Shown piece after piece: positions 31,736-41,409 of a stretch of 64,000 nucleotides of DNA; the stretch's first letter is position 1, and the number at the start of each line of letters is the position of its first letter. Source of the stretch: Luteolibacter sp. SL250 (GTDB taxonomy: Bacteria; Verrucomicrobiota; Verrucomicrobiia; Verrucomicrobiales; Akkermansiaceae). Made by a program: the position numbers and the translations under genes. The notes beneath the pieces were generated by a model. The model had not been told where the DNA came from. It did no database searches and saw only the letters and a program-made list of their open reading frames with translations. Where the stretch lies: positions 434,001-498,000 of the forward strand of contig NZ_CP113054.1 of NCBI RefSeq assembly GCF_026625605.1, in the 5' to 3' direction.

Positions 31736-34000
31736 ATGAAATTTTCCCGAAATCCACTGTTCTTCCTCGCCGCTGCGGCGTCACTTGCCGGGATCGCGCC
31801 CGTTGCCGCGCAGACGTACTATTGGAGAGGTGGAGCGGGCGAATGGACGAACGCGGGCAACTGGTCCGGTGCTGTTGACGGCAGTACGGCCGGAGCGGTT
31901 CCAGCCGGGGCGGATGCGGTGTTCAACATCGACGGCTTCTCCGGTGACCAGACCGTTACCCTTGGGTCGGACGGGCCGGTCGCCTCGCTGCGGTTCAGGT
32001 CCGCTGGCATCACCTCCATCCTTGGGCCGGCTGCCGCCACCAACCTGGAAATGGGGGCCGGGGGCATTACGCTGGAAACCGGAACGGGAGGAGCCATCAT
32101 CGGATCGGGAGCCAACGCCGGAGGCGTGCGCATGCGGATCGGCGCGGACCAGACCTGGTCGAACCAATCCTCCGGCGAGCTGGTGGTCAGGAACAGCGTC
32201 GCTCCTTCCTCCGCCACCGGCGGTGACAGGATCCTCACGCTGGGTGGCACGGGCACCATCCGCCTCAGCCAGATCATCGAGGATACGGTCGTTGGGCCGG
32301 ACCGCGCGAAGCTTTCATTGGTCAAGACGGGGAACGGCCTCCTGGATCTTTCAGGGTCCCTAGCCACCACTTACACTGGTGGTCTCACGATCCGGGGTGG
32401 AACGGTCAGCGTGAATGCCGACAACCGGCTCGGGGCCTCCAACTCCCTCGTGACCATTGATGGAGGTACGCTGCAGGTTACGGGCAACATCACCACCGGT
32501 GCCGGCGTCCGGCCGATGACCATCGGCGCTGCGGGCGGGACCATCGAGGTCACCGGAGGCACCCAGTTCCGGCATGATGGCACCATTGATGGCGATGGCA
32601 TGCTGACCAAGACCGGCAGCGGCACCCTGTGGCTGGTGAACGCGAAGACGCACACGGGCGGCACCGCCTTCAACGGCGGGGACGTCTATATCTTCGCAGA
32701 TGATCGCCTCGGCTCCGGAGGACTTTCCTTCAATGGCGGCACCCTCCGTTCCAGCGGCACCTTCACCATGAACCGTGCCACGACGCTGAACGCCGGCGGC
32801 GGCACCTTCAATATCGAAACCGACAAGACCGTCACCCAGCAGGGGGCGATCACGGGAGGGGGGAGCCTTTCAAAGACCGGCACCGGTGCGCTGGCTCTCA
32901 GGGCTGCCAGCGATTACACCGGGGGGACCACGATCAGTGAGGGTGTACTCGACGTCAACGGAACCAACCGTCTGGGAAGCGGCACGCTGACCATCGACGG
33001 CGGACGGCTGAGATTGTCATTCGATACCGGCGCCGGTCCGTATTTCACCCAGTCCACGGTGCTCGGTGCGTCAGGCGGCGGCATCGAGGTCACCGGCTCC
33101 AACACCGTGCGGTATGACGGCGGCATCAGCGGTGGGACCCTCACCAAATCCGGCAGCGGCACCCTCTACCTGGTGGGAGGGAAAACCTACTCCGGCGGCA
33201 CCGTCTTCAACGGAGGCACGGTGTTGGTGTACGACAACGACCGCCTTGGAACCGGCGGCCTCACCTTCAACGGCGGCTCGCTCCGCTCCAACGGAACATT
33301 CACGATGAACCGCGCCACGACTCTCCTGGCCGGCGGCGGCACCCTCAACATCGATGGCAGCCAGACCGTCACCCAGGATGGCGTGATCAGCGGGGAGGGA
33401 AGCTTCAGCAAGAGCGGCGGTGGCAACGCGGTGCTCACCGCCGACAACACCTACACCGGTTCCACCATCGTCAATGGTGGCGTTCTGGAGGCGAAGGGGA
33501 CGCTCAACTCCTCCACATCCCTCCAGGTGAACGGTGGAACCTTCCGTTTTGGGGCGAGCGACATCATCAACAACAATGCCGAGGTGACCCTCGGTGCCGG
33601 AACGCTCCAAGTGGGTGACTTCAGCGACACGCTCGGCAAGCTCGCCGTCGCGGGAGCGGCCACGGTGGACTTCAGCGGCAATGTCGGCTCCACCATCGTC
33701 TTCGCGGATTCCCGGGACAAAGCGTGGACCGGTTCACTGACCGTATTGGGCTGGACCGGTCTGGTCGAGGGTGGGGGTGAGGAGCGCCTGATGTTCGGGG
33801 ACGGGACCGGTGGGCTGGAGCAGCCCCAGGTGGATTCCATCTTCTTCGTCAATCCATCCGCGGCGGGCCTGACAGCCGGAACCTACAGTGCGAAGATGCT
33901 CGCCTCCGGTGAGGTGGTTCCGCATCTCCTGATCCCGGAGCCTTCCAGTGCGTTGCTGGTGCTCCTGGGTGCCGGACTGGCCGTGCGCCGCCGTCGCTGA
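31736..34000 (+). CDS. Autotransporter-associated beta-strand repeat protein with PEP-CTERM tail
   Basis: The 754-residue protein has a signal peptide (MKFSRNPLFFLAAAASLAGI, cleavage near APVAAQ) and then repeated beta-helix units of the kind SGTLYLVGGKTYSGGTVFNG, typical of autotransporter-associated beta-strand repeats. Two long blocks, about residues 295-395 and 480-580, are close copies of each other. It ends in a PEP-CTERM signal (IPEPSSALLVLLGAGLAV then RRRR), so it is expected to be handled by an exosortase and shown on the surface. No autotransporter barrel is present. It probably serves as an adhesin or matrix protein (inference). Confidence 0.85.
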   Translation: MKFSRNPLFFLAAAASLAGIAPVAAQTYYWRGGAGEWTNAGNWSGAVDGSTAGAVPAGADAVFNIDGFSGDQTVTLGSDGPVASLRFRSAGITSILGPAAATNLEMGAGGITLETGTGGAIIGSGANAGGVRMRIGADQTWSNQSSGELVVRNSVAPSSATGGDRILTLGGTGTIRLSQIIEDTVVGPDRAKLSLVKTGNGLLDLSGSLATTYTGGLTIRGGTVSVNADNRLGASNSLVTIDGGTLQVTGNITTGAGVRPMTIGAAGGTIEVTGGTQFRHDGTIDGDGMLTKTGSGTLWLVNAKTHTGGTAFNGGDVYIFADDRLGSGGLSFNGGTLRSSGTFTMNRATTLNAGGGTFNIETDKTVTQQGAITGGGSLSKTGTGALALRAASDYTGGTTISEGVLDVNGTNRLGSGTLTIDGGRLRLSFDTGAGPYFTQSTVLGASGGGIEVTGSNTVRYDGGISGGTLTKSGSGTLYLVGGKTYSGGTVFNGGTVLVYDNDRLGTGGLTFNGGSLRSNGTFTMNRATTLLAGGGTLNIDGSQTVTQDGVISGEGSFSKSGGGNAVLTADNTYTGSTIVNGGVLEAKGTLNSSTSLQVNGGTFRFGASDIINNNAEVTLGAGTLQVGDFSDTLGKLAVAGAATVDFSGNVGSTIVFADSRDKAWTGSLTVLGWTGLVEGGGEERLMFGDGTGGLEQPQVDSIFFVNPSAAGLTAGTYSAKMLASGEVVPHLLIPEPSSALLVLLGAGLAVRRRR

Positions 34001-34101
34001 GGAAATCCCTGCCGGACGTAGTCCTCCCGCTTGCGGAGGGTGCGGAATGCATCCCGCATTTTCACCACAGAATGTGATGGAATTGGCTCTGCCACTGCGC
34101 T

Positions 34102-35073
34102 ATGACAGCCCCCATGATCCTGCCGCTCCGTCCCTCCGGGTTGCTGCTGACCACGCTTCTTTCCCTTGGGGTCGGTGCGACTGCCTCCGCCGCCCTGCTG
34201 GTGAACGAGACGTATGATAACTACGCGCCCTTCAACTTTTCGAACAGCGGTTCCGCCGCCGTCGATACCGGCGTTGCCACCAATGCCCAAGGCTTCAAGG
34301 GCAACTATCTGGTGAACAACCCGGGGGGTGGCAGCGGCTATTCCTTCGCCGCCGGTGGCCTCGCCTTCAGTACGTACAACAGCACCAGCGGCAACCGGAT
34401 GATCTTCCGCGCGGCTTCCGGTGGCACCACCCTTGCGGCACAGCTCAGCCTGACTTCCTCCGTCATCGGCACGCTCTACTCCAGCTATCTTTTCCGGGTG
34501 GATAATGCCGGCACCATTACCTCCGGCAACAGCAGCTTCACCGAGGTGCGCATCGCCACCGGCTCCGGAGATGGTGGCGGCTCCAGCCGCTTCCGTTCCC
34601 AGGTGGAGGACAACAGTGCCGTCACCAGTGTTGGTCTGGGTGTCTCCTACACAGGAGCGGCCACCGCAACGGGTTCCACCACCGTCCCCGCCATCGGCAC
34701 CGTCTACATGGCGGTCAACGTGTTCACGAATGTGGGTGTCACCGGCGCGACAGGCAGCGCCACCCAATATGTGCTCACCGCCGCCCAGTACGACCAGTTC
34801 GCGCTCAACGGCTACACGCTGGACTTCCTTGATGGAGCCGGAAATGTGACCTCAAAACTCACCGCCAGCACCACCACCGTGGCGGGACAGACTTTCGCCA
34901 ACAACCAGCACGTCCAGATCGGCGGCATCGGCACCACCTCCGGTGTCACCAACTTCGACGCGATCAAGTTCGGCACGGACCTGGTTTCCGTCGTCACCAT
35001 TCCGGAGCCCGGCTCCTCCTCGCTCGTCCTCCTCGGCGGATTGGGACTGCTCGCCCGCCGCCGCAGGAGCTGA
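34102..35073 (+). CDS. PEP-CTERM surface protein
   Basis: The 323-residue protein has a signal peptide ending near GATASAA and a beta-rich body, with low-complexity Ser/Thr/Gly content. It closes with a PEP-CTERM signal (IPEPGSSSLVLLGGLGLLAR then RRRS). An alternative ATG at 34114 would shorten the signal peptide by four residues. It follows the beta-strand repeat gene by 101 bp and is followed by a terminator. Function beyond surface display is not evident. Confidence 0.8.
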   Translation: MTAPMILPLRPSGLLLTTLLSLGVGATASAALLVNETYDNYAPFNFSNSGSAAVDTGVATNAQGFKGNYLVNNPGGGSGYSFAAGGLAFSTYNSTSGNRMIFRAASGGTTLAAQLSLTSSVIGTLYSSYLFRVDNAGTITSGNSSFTEVRIATGSGDGGGSSRFRSQVEDNSAVTSVGLGVSYTGAATATGSTTVPAIGTVYMAVNVFTNVGVTGATGSATQYVLTAAQYDQFALNGYTLDFLDGAGNVTSKLTASTTTVAGQTFANNQHVQIGGIGTTSGVTNFDAIKFGTDLVSVVTIPEPGSSSLVLLGGLGLLARRRRS

Positions 35074-35090
35074 GCGGCTTCCTCCGCATG

Positions 35091-35126
35091 AAAAAAGCCC
35101 CCGACGGCGGACCGGCGGGGGCTTTT
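35091..35126. terminator. Rho-independent terminator, A-run and T-run flanked
   Basis: AAAAGCCCCCG pairs with CGGGGGCTTTT (one base bulge) around a short GC-rich loop. It serves the PEP-CTERM gene and, in reverse, the convergent lipoamide dehydrogenase gene. Confidence 0.85.
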
Positions 35127-35149
35127 GTGAGTAGTGTTTCCGTGGGATC

Positions 35150-36532
35150 TCAGAAGTGGATCGCGTGGCCTTCGGCGGCCAGCGTCGCTTCGTGGATCAC
35201 CTCCGACATGGTCGGGTGGGCGTGGATGGTCGAGTGGATCTCCTCGGCGGTGAGTTCCTGGTCGAGCGCCAGGCCCATCTCGGCGATGAGTTCGGTGGCA
35301 TTGTCACCGATGAGGTGGGCGCCCAGCAGCTCGCCGTGCTTCTTGCCGTAGAGCAACTTGGCGAAGCCGTCCGGCTCACCGGCGGCAATGGCCTTGCCGA
35401 TGGCGACGAACGGGATCTTGCCGACCTTGTACTCGATGCCTTCTTCCTTCAGCGCGCGCTCGGTCTTGCCGACGGAGGCGATCTGCGGGTGGCAGTAGGT
35501 GCAGCCGGGGAAATTCGTCACCTTGCGTGGGGTGTGGCCGTCCACATAGAGGCCTTCCACGCATTGGATCGCCTCGAAGGAAGCGGTGTGGGCGAGGAGC
35601 GGCGGGCCGGTGATGTCACCGATGGCGTAGACGTTCTGAAGGGACGTCTCGTAGCGGTCGCCGACCTTGACGAAGCCACGGTCGGTCAGTTCCGGCTGCT
35701 GGCCTCCGGGGAGGACCGGCTGCACGCCGATGGCGACGAGCACGACGTCCGCGGAGAGCACGCCGTTTTCCTTCGCGCCTTCGACGGTGACCTCGACATG
35801 GGTGCCCTTGTCCTCGGTCTTGGTGATCTTGTGGTTCGCCAGGCAGCGGATGCCCTGCTTGATGAAGGACTTCTCCAGTGCGTCGCCGATCTCGTCATCC
35901 TCGACGGGGACCAGGCGCGGGGCCATTTCGACGAGGGTCACCTTGGTGCCGAAGGCGTTGTAGATGTAGGCGAACTCGACGCCGATCGCGCCGGCACCGA
36001 TGATGATCATGCTCTTCGGCTGGTTGCCGAGGACCATCGCTTCCTTCGAGCCGATGACCGTGGTGCCGTTGAAGGGCAGCGGTGGCAGCGGGCGGGACTT
36101 CGCGCCGGTGGCGATGAGGATGTCCTTGGTGTCTGCGGTGCTCTTGGAGCCGTCGGCGGCGACGACCTCGACCTTGCCCGGGGCGACGATGGAGCCGTAG
36201 CCGCGGATGTAGTCCACCTTGTTCTTCTTGAACAGGAACTCGATGCCACCGGCCAGACGCTCGGAAACCTTGCGGGAGCGGCCGATCACGGAGGACCAGT
36301 CATACTGGAGATTGTCGAACGAGAAGCCGAACTCCTTCGCGCGGTGGGCCAGGGTGTGGTACAGCTCGGCGTTCTTGAGCAGGGCCTTGGTCGGGATGCA
36401 GCCCCAGTTGAGGCAGGTGCCACCGGCGCGGTCCGCCTCGACACAGGCGACTTTTTTTCCAAGTTGGGCGGCGCGGATGGCGGCGACGTAGCCGGCCGGG
36501 CCGCCACCGATGACAATGAGATCGTAGGCCAT
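35150..36532 (-). CDS. lpdA: Dihydrolipoyl dehydrogenase
   Basis: The 460-residue protein is the E3 subunit of 2-oxoacid dehydrogenase or glycine cleavage complexes and reoxidises dihydrolipoamide with NAD. It has the FAD loop IGGGPAGYVAAIRAAQLG, the redox pair C40-L-N-W-G-C45, the NAD loop IIGAGAIGVEFA and the C-terminal catalytic HAHPTMSE. Its length fits the family. No E1 or E2 gene is adjacent; upstream lies a palindromic element. Confidence 0.95.
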   Translation of the reverse strand: MAYDLIVIGGGPAGYVAAIRAAQLGKKVACVEADRAGGTCLNWGCIPTKALLKNAELYHTLAHRAKEFGFSFDNLQYDWSSVIGRSRKVSERLAGGIEFLFKKNKVDYIRGYGSIVAPGKVEVVAADGSKSTADTKDILIATGAKSRPLPPLPFNGTTVIGSKEAMVLGNQPKSMIIIGAGAIGVEFAYIYNAFGTKVTLVEMAPRLVPVEDDEIGDALEKSFIKQGIRCLANHKITKTEDKGTHVEVTVEGAKENGVLSADVVLVAIGVQPVLPGGQQPELTDRGFVKVGDRYETSLQNVYAIGDITGPPLLAHTASFEAIQCVEGLYVDGHTPRKVTNFPGCTYCHPQIASVGKTERALKEEGIEYKVGKIPFVAIGKAIAAGEPDGFAKLLYGKKHGELLGAHLIGDNATELIAEMGLALDQELTAEEIHSTIHAHPTMSEVIHEATLAAEGHAIHF

Positions 36533-36642
36533 GGTTTCGGAGGAGAGGTAAGTTTCGGCGGCAGCGTGGCGGGGGGACCCCGGCTTGTCAAAGAGGGATA
36601 TGCCGGGAAAACGACAGGGTCCCTACACTAGGGAAAGAAATC

Positions 36643-36794
36643 CAACCGCAGATGAACGGGATGTACGCAGATGAACATCAGGATGGATCTGAAACCCGGC
36701 CCCCAACCGACAACTTCGGCTCCAAAAGTCCGGGGAGTAAGATGAAACCAGAGATTTTCTGTTCATCTGCGTACATCCCGTTCATCTGCGGTTG
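36643..36794. repeat. Palindromic element with perfect 34-bp terminal inverted repeats
   Basis: Arms at 36643-36676 and 36761-36794 are perfect reverse complements; each contains CAACCGCAGATGAAC and a second GCAGATGAAC. Imperfect pairing continues outside the arms (CCTACACTAGGGA against TCCCTAATGTAGG). The 84-bp centre has no open frame of note. The element fills most of the 330-bp gap between lpdA and the TPR operon, and no other gene is visible there. The GCAGATGAAC unit recurs in related genomes, from memory. Confidence 0.85.
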
Positions 36795-36862
36795 AAAAAT
36801 GCAGGTATCAGGGAACTGCCCTCCCTAATGTAGGAGTCCTGGGGAAAACGATCCGGCGCGGG

Positions 36863-37759
36863 TTATTGGAGGAACATCCTGAACTCCTCCGGCAGCGGGT
36901 CCCCGGCCCCCAGGGAAAGCTCGAACAGCTTCGCCACGGCACGGGCTTCCGCCAGGCGGGTCTGGCCGGGCGTCGGCTCCGTGGTGGCGGGCGGCTGCTT
37001 GATGGCTTCCTTCACCGCGGGATCCGCCAGGTGGATCCGCAGGATCGCCAGCGCGGACTTGCGGGCGATCTCCTCGGAAGCCCCCACGTCCGCCACCAGC
37101 GAGGTGTTGTAGGCGTCCAGCGCGTCGCCCGGGCGGCCCAGCGCCTCCAGGGCCAGCGCGTGGCAGTAGGAAACCTGTGCGCGCTGGTAGCCGGGGAGGC
37201 GTTGTTTCGCCCGGTCCTTGGCCAGCGCATCCAGACGGTTCCAGTTCTTCGTCCGCACCGCGTCCCAGAACACGTACATCTCGATCTGGCGGAGATGGTT
37301 CTCCCGCACCAGCGGGTCCTTGTTGAACTTCTTCAACTGCTCGGAGAGGCCGTCCAGATCGCCCAGCTTCCGCAGGCACTCCAGTTCATGGAATGCGGAG
37401 AGGGTGCCGGGGTTGTCCGGCAGGTTGGATACGGGTTCCAGAGCCTTGGTGAGCGCGGCGAACGCCAGCTTCGCCTCCCGGTAGCGGCGGTCCTGGAAAA
37501 GGTCGATCGCCGCCGTGTAGCCCGGCGGCTCGATGACATGGACGCTGGCCAGGTCGGAAACCTTGAGATCCTTCACCTCATTGCTGTCGCGCGCCTCCCG
37601 GTAGCGGATGGACACCTTCGTGGCCGTGACGATGTAGGCGCGCTGGCTCGACCCGTCCGGACGGGTCAGCAGGGCTTCGAACGCCGCTTCGCCGGGGGCG
37701 GCGTGGACGACCGCCGCCCATGCGGACAGGAGGAGGAAATGGAGGATGCCGCGCTTCAT
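36863..37759 (-). CDS. Secreted TPR-like protein, partner of the large TPR protein
   Basis: The 298-residue protein has a signal peptide (MKRGILHFLLLSAWAAVVHA). The first part is beta-like (about residues 25-85, including VSIRYREARDSNEVKDLKVS). The rest is helical with TPR-like repeats (HALALEALGRPGDALDAYNT). Its start overlaps the stop of the 967-residue TPR gene by 4 bp, so the two form a translationally coupled operon and probably a periplasmic complex. The function is unknown. Confidence 0.7.
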   Translation of the reverse strand: MKRGILHFLLLSAWAAVVHAAPGEAAFEALLTRPDGSSQRAYIVTATKVSIRYREARDSNEVKDLKVSDLASVHVIEPPGYTAAIDLFQDRRYREAKLAFAALTKALEPVSNLPDNPGTLSAFHELECLRKLGDLDGLSEQLKKFNKDPLVRENHLRQIEMYVFWDAVRTKNWNRLDALAKDRAKQRLPGYQRAQVSYCHALALEALGRPGDALDAYNTSLVADVGASEEIARKSALAILRIHLADPAVKEAIKQPPATTEPTPGQTRLAEARAVAKLFELSLGAGDPLPEEFRMFLQ

Positions 37760-40659
37760 TTCACATCAGGTGAGGATCCATAGGTGCGGACGAGCTGGTC
37801 GATTTCCTTCCAGAGGGCGGATTCATCCGCGGACATGCCCGCGAGGTTCGGGCGGGTCGCGTCCAGGTAGCGGGTCCCGCTTTCCAGCGCGATGTTGCGG
37901 TCGCCGGGCTGGTTGCGCGCCCACAGCAGCTCCATCCATGACTTGATGGCGAGCGCAGTCAACCGCACCGCCGCATCCGGCGTGGACCACACCTTGGAAT
38001 AGGCGGAAATGGCTTCGTCCGGCTTCCCCGTTTCCTGGAGGGAGCGGGCGAGGCACAGGTTCACCTCCGGCGCGAACTTCGTGAAGTGGAGCTTCCCGTC
38101 ATTGTAAAGGTGGGCGTTCTCCACCGCCGCGGCGTGGTCGCCTTTCGCCACCATGGTCTCCACCATCCGGAACAGCGCGTATTCACGTTCCGCCCGGTTC
38201 TTCGACTGCTGGTGGATGGTCTTGAAATCGTCGATGGCCTTCTGCTTTTCCTCAGGAGAGGAGGAACGGGACCAGGTGTCCCCGCGCCCGAACAGGGAGG
38301 GGAAGCGGTAGGTCGCCTCATTGCGGGAAATGGCCTCCTCATAGAACGGCAGGGCCTCGCGCGGGGCGGAGGTGTTTTCCCGCAGGTGGTCGGCCAGTTG
38401 GAGCAGGATGGGGGTGGGTAGCTGTTTGGGGGAGAGGGAGGATTTCAACTCCTGGAACAGCTTCATGATCCGGCCGTTGCACGCCTGCTGCACCGCCAGG
38501 TCCTTCGACTCGCTGCCCAGCCGCTCATAGGCGCTGATGACGGCCATCCGCAGCAGGGCGCGGGTCGCCTGGTCTTCCGGCGGGATGCCCGGGAACTCCG
38601 CGAAGTGCTTTTCGAGCTGCTCCGGTGTATGGCGGGTCAGATAGGCCTGGGAGTATTCCTTGATGGTGTTCTCCAGTGCGTACGCGCGGTCGGTCTTCGC
38701 CAGGTCGCCGACGATGCCGGCCAACCGTTCGAGCGCCTCGTTCTGGCGGTTGATGGCGGAGAGCGGCTTCAACTGGGCCGCCGCCATCTGCGGGCGGAAG
38801 GCGGATGTCTCCGCGAAGTCCTTCCAGTAGCGGTCGGCGTAGGAGGCGGCTTCCTTCGGCGAGCGTTCCCCGAGCAAGGAGACCAATTCGAAAAGCACCT
38901 CACCCGCCATGGCGCGGTTGCCCCGCTTTTCGGCGGCTTCCAGCGCCTTCAGGTAGGCCTTCTTCGCCTCATCCGGCTGGCCCCGTGAACGCTGGATGTT
39001 GCCCTCCAGCGCCAGCGTCGCCTCGGTGACGGTGCTTTCGGGGAATGCCCTGCCTGCCACGATGTCGGCCAGGGCGGCATCGAACTCCCCGTTGGCGAAA
39101 TGACAGGTCGCCCGGTCGTGGAGGGCGAAGGGCATGAAGGAATTGGAACGGGGGTCCGGGTACTTGCGGAGGAACGCGTCCAGCAGCGGCGTCGCTTCAT
39201 CCCATTCCCTTAGTTTCGCCAGATTCGCCGCGCGGAAGTACTCCGCCGCCTGGGCGTTCGGGCTGCCGGGATACTTCGCGGCATGTTCCTCCAGCGGTGT
39301 TTTCGCCTTCCCATACTGGCCCAGGTAATAGAGCGAGCCGCCGATGATGTGGAGGCACTGGTCATGCTCCGGGGAGCCTTCCTTCACGGTGCCGACGGTC
39401 GCGGACGCCAGTTTCAGGGCGTCCTGGTACTTGGCGGATTGGAAAAGCGAGGAAAGCGTCAGTTGGCGGGCGATCGGCGTGCTGGTGGACGCCGGGAATT
39501 CCTGGATGAACCGGGACGTGTTCTCCGCCGTCGCCTCCATCGGTTCTCCCAGTGCGATGCCCAGGCGGATCACGTTGAAGAGATAGTCCTCCCTCCGCGC
39601 GGCATCGGGGAAGAAGGATACCAGTTGTTCATAGGAGGCGTGCGCCCCCCGAAGGTTGCCGGCCTTTTCATGGATCATGGCCGCAGCCGCCAGTTTGACG
39701 ATCTCGACGGCGCCGGGGCCCCGGTAGTCCGCCTCCGTCGCGGCGAGCCGTGCCTCAAGCGACTTCCGGGTGATGAGTTCGTTGCCCTCGCTCATTTCCG
39801 CCAGCGGCCCCAGCGATGCGATGCGCGCCCGCAGGTCATCCACCACCGACTCGCTCGACGGCACGAGCTGGTAGACCGCCAGCGCCGCCGCAGGCATGTC
39901 CGCGGCGAACACATCCGCGCCCAGCTTCATGTAGATGCTGGAGAACGTGCCCATCTCATAAGGCTCGAAGGTGATGCCTCCCCGGTTCTTGCCGATGAAA
40001 TCCAGAAGTGCCTGCTCGTTCTTCGTGGTGATGGCCGCGGCGGTGAGCGCTTCGAACCCGGCGACGATCCCGGCATCCGGTGTCGGGAACTGCTCCCTGT
40101 TGCTGATGGCGATCTCCAGGCTCAGGTTCCCGGCGGGGATGCGGCCCAGCTTGTAGCTGCAGATGGCCATGTTGACGTAGAGCGCGCCCGCCGGATAGGT
40201 GTCCGTCACCTTGTCCCGTTCCTCCAGGAACTTGCGGAACTGGTTGACCGCAGTCTCCCACTGTCCGGCCCCCATCGCGGCCTCGCCCCACTTGAGCAGC
40301 GCGCGTTTCTGGAAGACGTTCGAGTTTCCGTTCGACTGGCCGGGCGGGTTGGGGAAATCCCGGTAGCAGGTTTCGAAGGATGTGGCGGCCTCCGTCCATT
40401 TGCGGAGCTTCAGTTCGCAGAGTCCCTTGCGGAACCAGATGACACCGAACTGCGGGCCGATGGTCCTGAGGGCATCCGCCTGCCCGAAGCGGGAAATGAT
40501 CTGGTCGAGGGTCGCCAGCGCCTCCGGCCACTTGTCCGCATTCATCTCCGCCATCGAGCGGTCCGCCAGCGCGGGGAAGCCTTCCTCCTGGGCATGGCAG
40601 GCCTGCGTTGCCACGATGGCAACGGGAACCGCCGTCAGCAGATGGAGGTGGGCCCTCAT
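37756..40659 (-). CDS. Large secreted tetratricopeptide repeat protein
   Basis: The 967-residue protein starts at MRAHLHLLTAVPVAIVATQA with a signal peptide ending near CHAQ. Nearly the whole chain is a helical solenoid with many TPR-type units (for example ADKWPEALATLDQIISRFGQ and KPDEAISAYSKVWSTPDAA). Such proteins act as scaffolds in the periplasm. It is the first gene of a two-gene operon. I see no enzyme motif. The upstream 28-codon extension of the frame is not supported. Confidence 0.8.
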   Translation of the reverse strand: MRAHLHLLTAVPVAIVATQACHAQEEGFPALADRSMAEMNADKWPEALATLDQIISRFGQADALRTIGPQFGVIWFRKGLCELKLRKWTEAATSFETCYRDFPNPPGQSNGNSNVFQKRALLKWGEAAMGAGQWETAVNQFRKFLEERDKVTDTYPAGALYVNMAICSYKLGRIPAGNLSLEIAISNREQFPTPDAGIVAGFEALTAAAITTKNEQALLDFIGKNRGGITFEPYEMGTFSSIYMKLGADVFAADMPAAALAVYQLVPSSESVVDDLRARIASLGPLAEMSEGNELITRKSLEARLAATEADYRGPGAVEIVKLAAAAMIHEKAGNLRGAHASYEQLVSFFPDAARREDYLFNVIRLGIALGEPMEATAENTSRFIQEFPASTSTPIARQLTLSSLFQSAKYQDALKLASATVGTVKEGSPEHDQCLHIIGGSLYYLGQYGKAKTPLEEHAAKYPGSPNAQAAEYFRAANLAKLREWDEATPLLDAFLRKYPDPRSNSFMPFALHDRATCHFANGEFDAALADIVAGRAFPESTVTEATLALEGNIQRSRGQPDEAKKAYLKALEAAEKRGNRAMAGEVLFELVSLLGERSPKEAASYADRYWKDFAETSAFRPQMAAAQLKPLSAINRQNEALERLAGIVGDLAKTDRAYALENTIKEYSQAYLTRHTPEQLEKHFAEFPGIPPEDQATRALLRMAVISAYERLGSESKDLAVQQACNGRIMKLFQELKSSLSPKQLPTPILLQLADHLRENTSAPREALPFYEEAISRNEATYRFPSLFGRGDTWSRSSSPEEKQKAIDDFKTIHQQSKNRAEREYALFRMVETMVAKGDHAAAVENAHLYNDGKLHFTKFAPEVNLCLARSLQETGKPDEAISAYSKVWSTPDAAVRLTALAIKSWMELLWARNQPGDRNIALESGTRYLDATRPNLAGMSADESALWKEIDQLVRTYGSSPDVK

Positions 40660-40773
40660 GTCAGCCCTTCCACAAAAGCCTCCCCGGCGTGGACCCGCAA
40701 GGTTGTAACGGGAGGGTGGGGGGAAATTCGTCTTCCCTTGCATTCACGCCCGGCAGGCCTTAGCACCGGGCCA

Positions 40774-41409
40774 GTGGCAGGTGCGAAACTGATCAACCCC
40801 GGGAAACCTTCCTGGAAGAAGACGCTGGTCCGCGCGATGATGGTCTGCGCCGGGTCAGTGGCGATCCTGCTGCCAGCCTGGCTCCCGGGCCGCAGCGGGG
40901 CGCCCATCGAGCGCGGGACGGTGGAGTTCCTGCAGGCCTCCCTGCTGGCGGCGGCCGCAGCGGTCATGCTGGGCGCGCTCGCCCATGCCGGGCCGTTCCG
41001 GCCGGTGTGCCGCGTGCTGGCCTTCGGCCTGCTCGCCGCCGTGGTCGGAGAGCTGGAAGATTTCATCTCGGGCATCCTTGGCTGGCCGTTTCCGGAGGCC
41101 TGGATCATCGGCGTGATCCTGCTTGTGGCGCTGGTCACCGCCATGAAGCACCGCAAGGCGATGGTGCTTTTTTTCAGCACGCTGGGATATCATGCGGCTT
41201 CCGGCCTCATCGGCTCCGCGCTGCTCATCCTCTACGTCTTCAACCGTGTGGTGGGCAACAAGCGGTTCTGGCAGGCATCGCTCGGGGATGCCTTCGACCC
41301 GAACATCCCCGTGATCTGCAAGAGCTATCTTGAGCTGCTTGCCTGCTACCTCATCTTCATCGGCTCCATCGGCTATGCGGTCACCCTGGCCCGCAGGCCC
41401 CCGTTATGA
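40774..41409 (+). CDS. Multispanning membrane protein, unknown
   Basis: About 211 residues with five or six hydrophobic segments, including VLAFGLLAAVVGELEDFISG and LACYLIFIGSIGYAVTLARR. The start is uncertain: GTG 40774 keeps the most conserved-looking sequence, ATG 40837 is an alternative, and neither has a clear Shine-Dalgarno. The frame stays open far upstream, but there it lies antisense to the TPR gene and is not coding. It overlaps the convergent YrbL-type gene by 6 bp. I do not recognise a family. Confidence 0.55.
   Translation: MAGAKLINPGKPSWKKTLVRAMMVCAGSVAILLPAWLPGRSGAPIERGTVEFLQASLLAAAAAVMLGALAHAGPFRPVCRVLAFGLLAAVVGELEDFISGILGWPFPEAWIIGVILLVALVTAMKHRKAMVLFFSTLGYHAASGLIGSALLILYVFNRVVGNKRFWQASLGDAFDPNIPVICKSYLELLACYLIFIGSIGYAVTLARRPPL

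Noticed and set aside
36643..36794. Insertion sequence
   Set aside because: Perfect terminal repeats exist but the 84-bp centre has no transposase or other frame; a non-autonomous repeat is the safer call.
39283..40773. Long upstream extension of the membrane protein frame at 40774
   Set aside because: The extension runs antisense through the TPR gene and has no domain; the real protein begins near 40774 or 40837.
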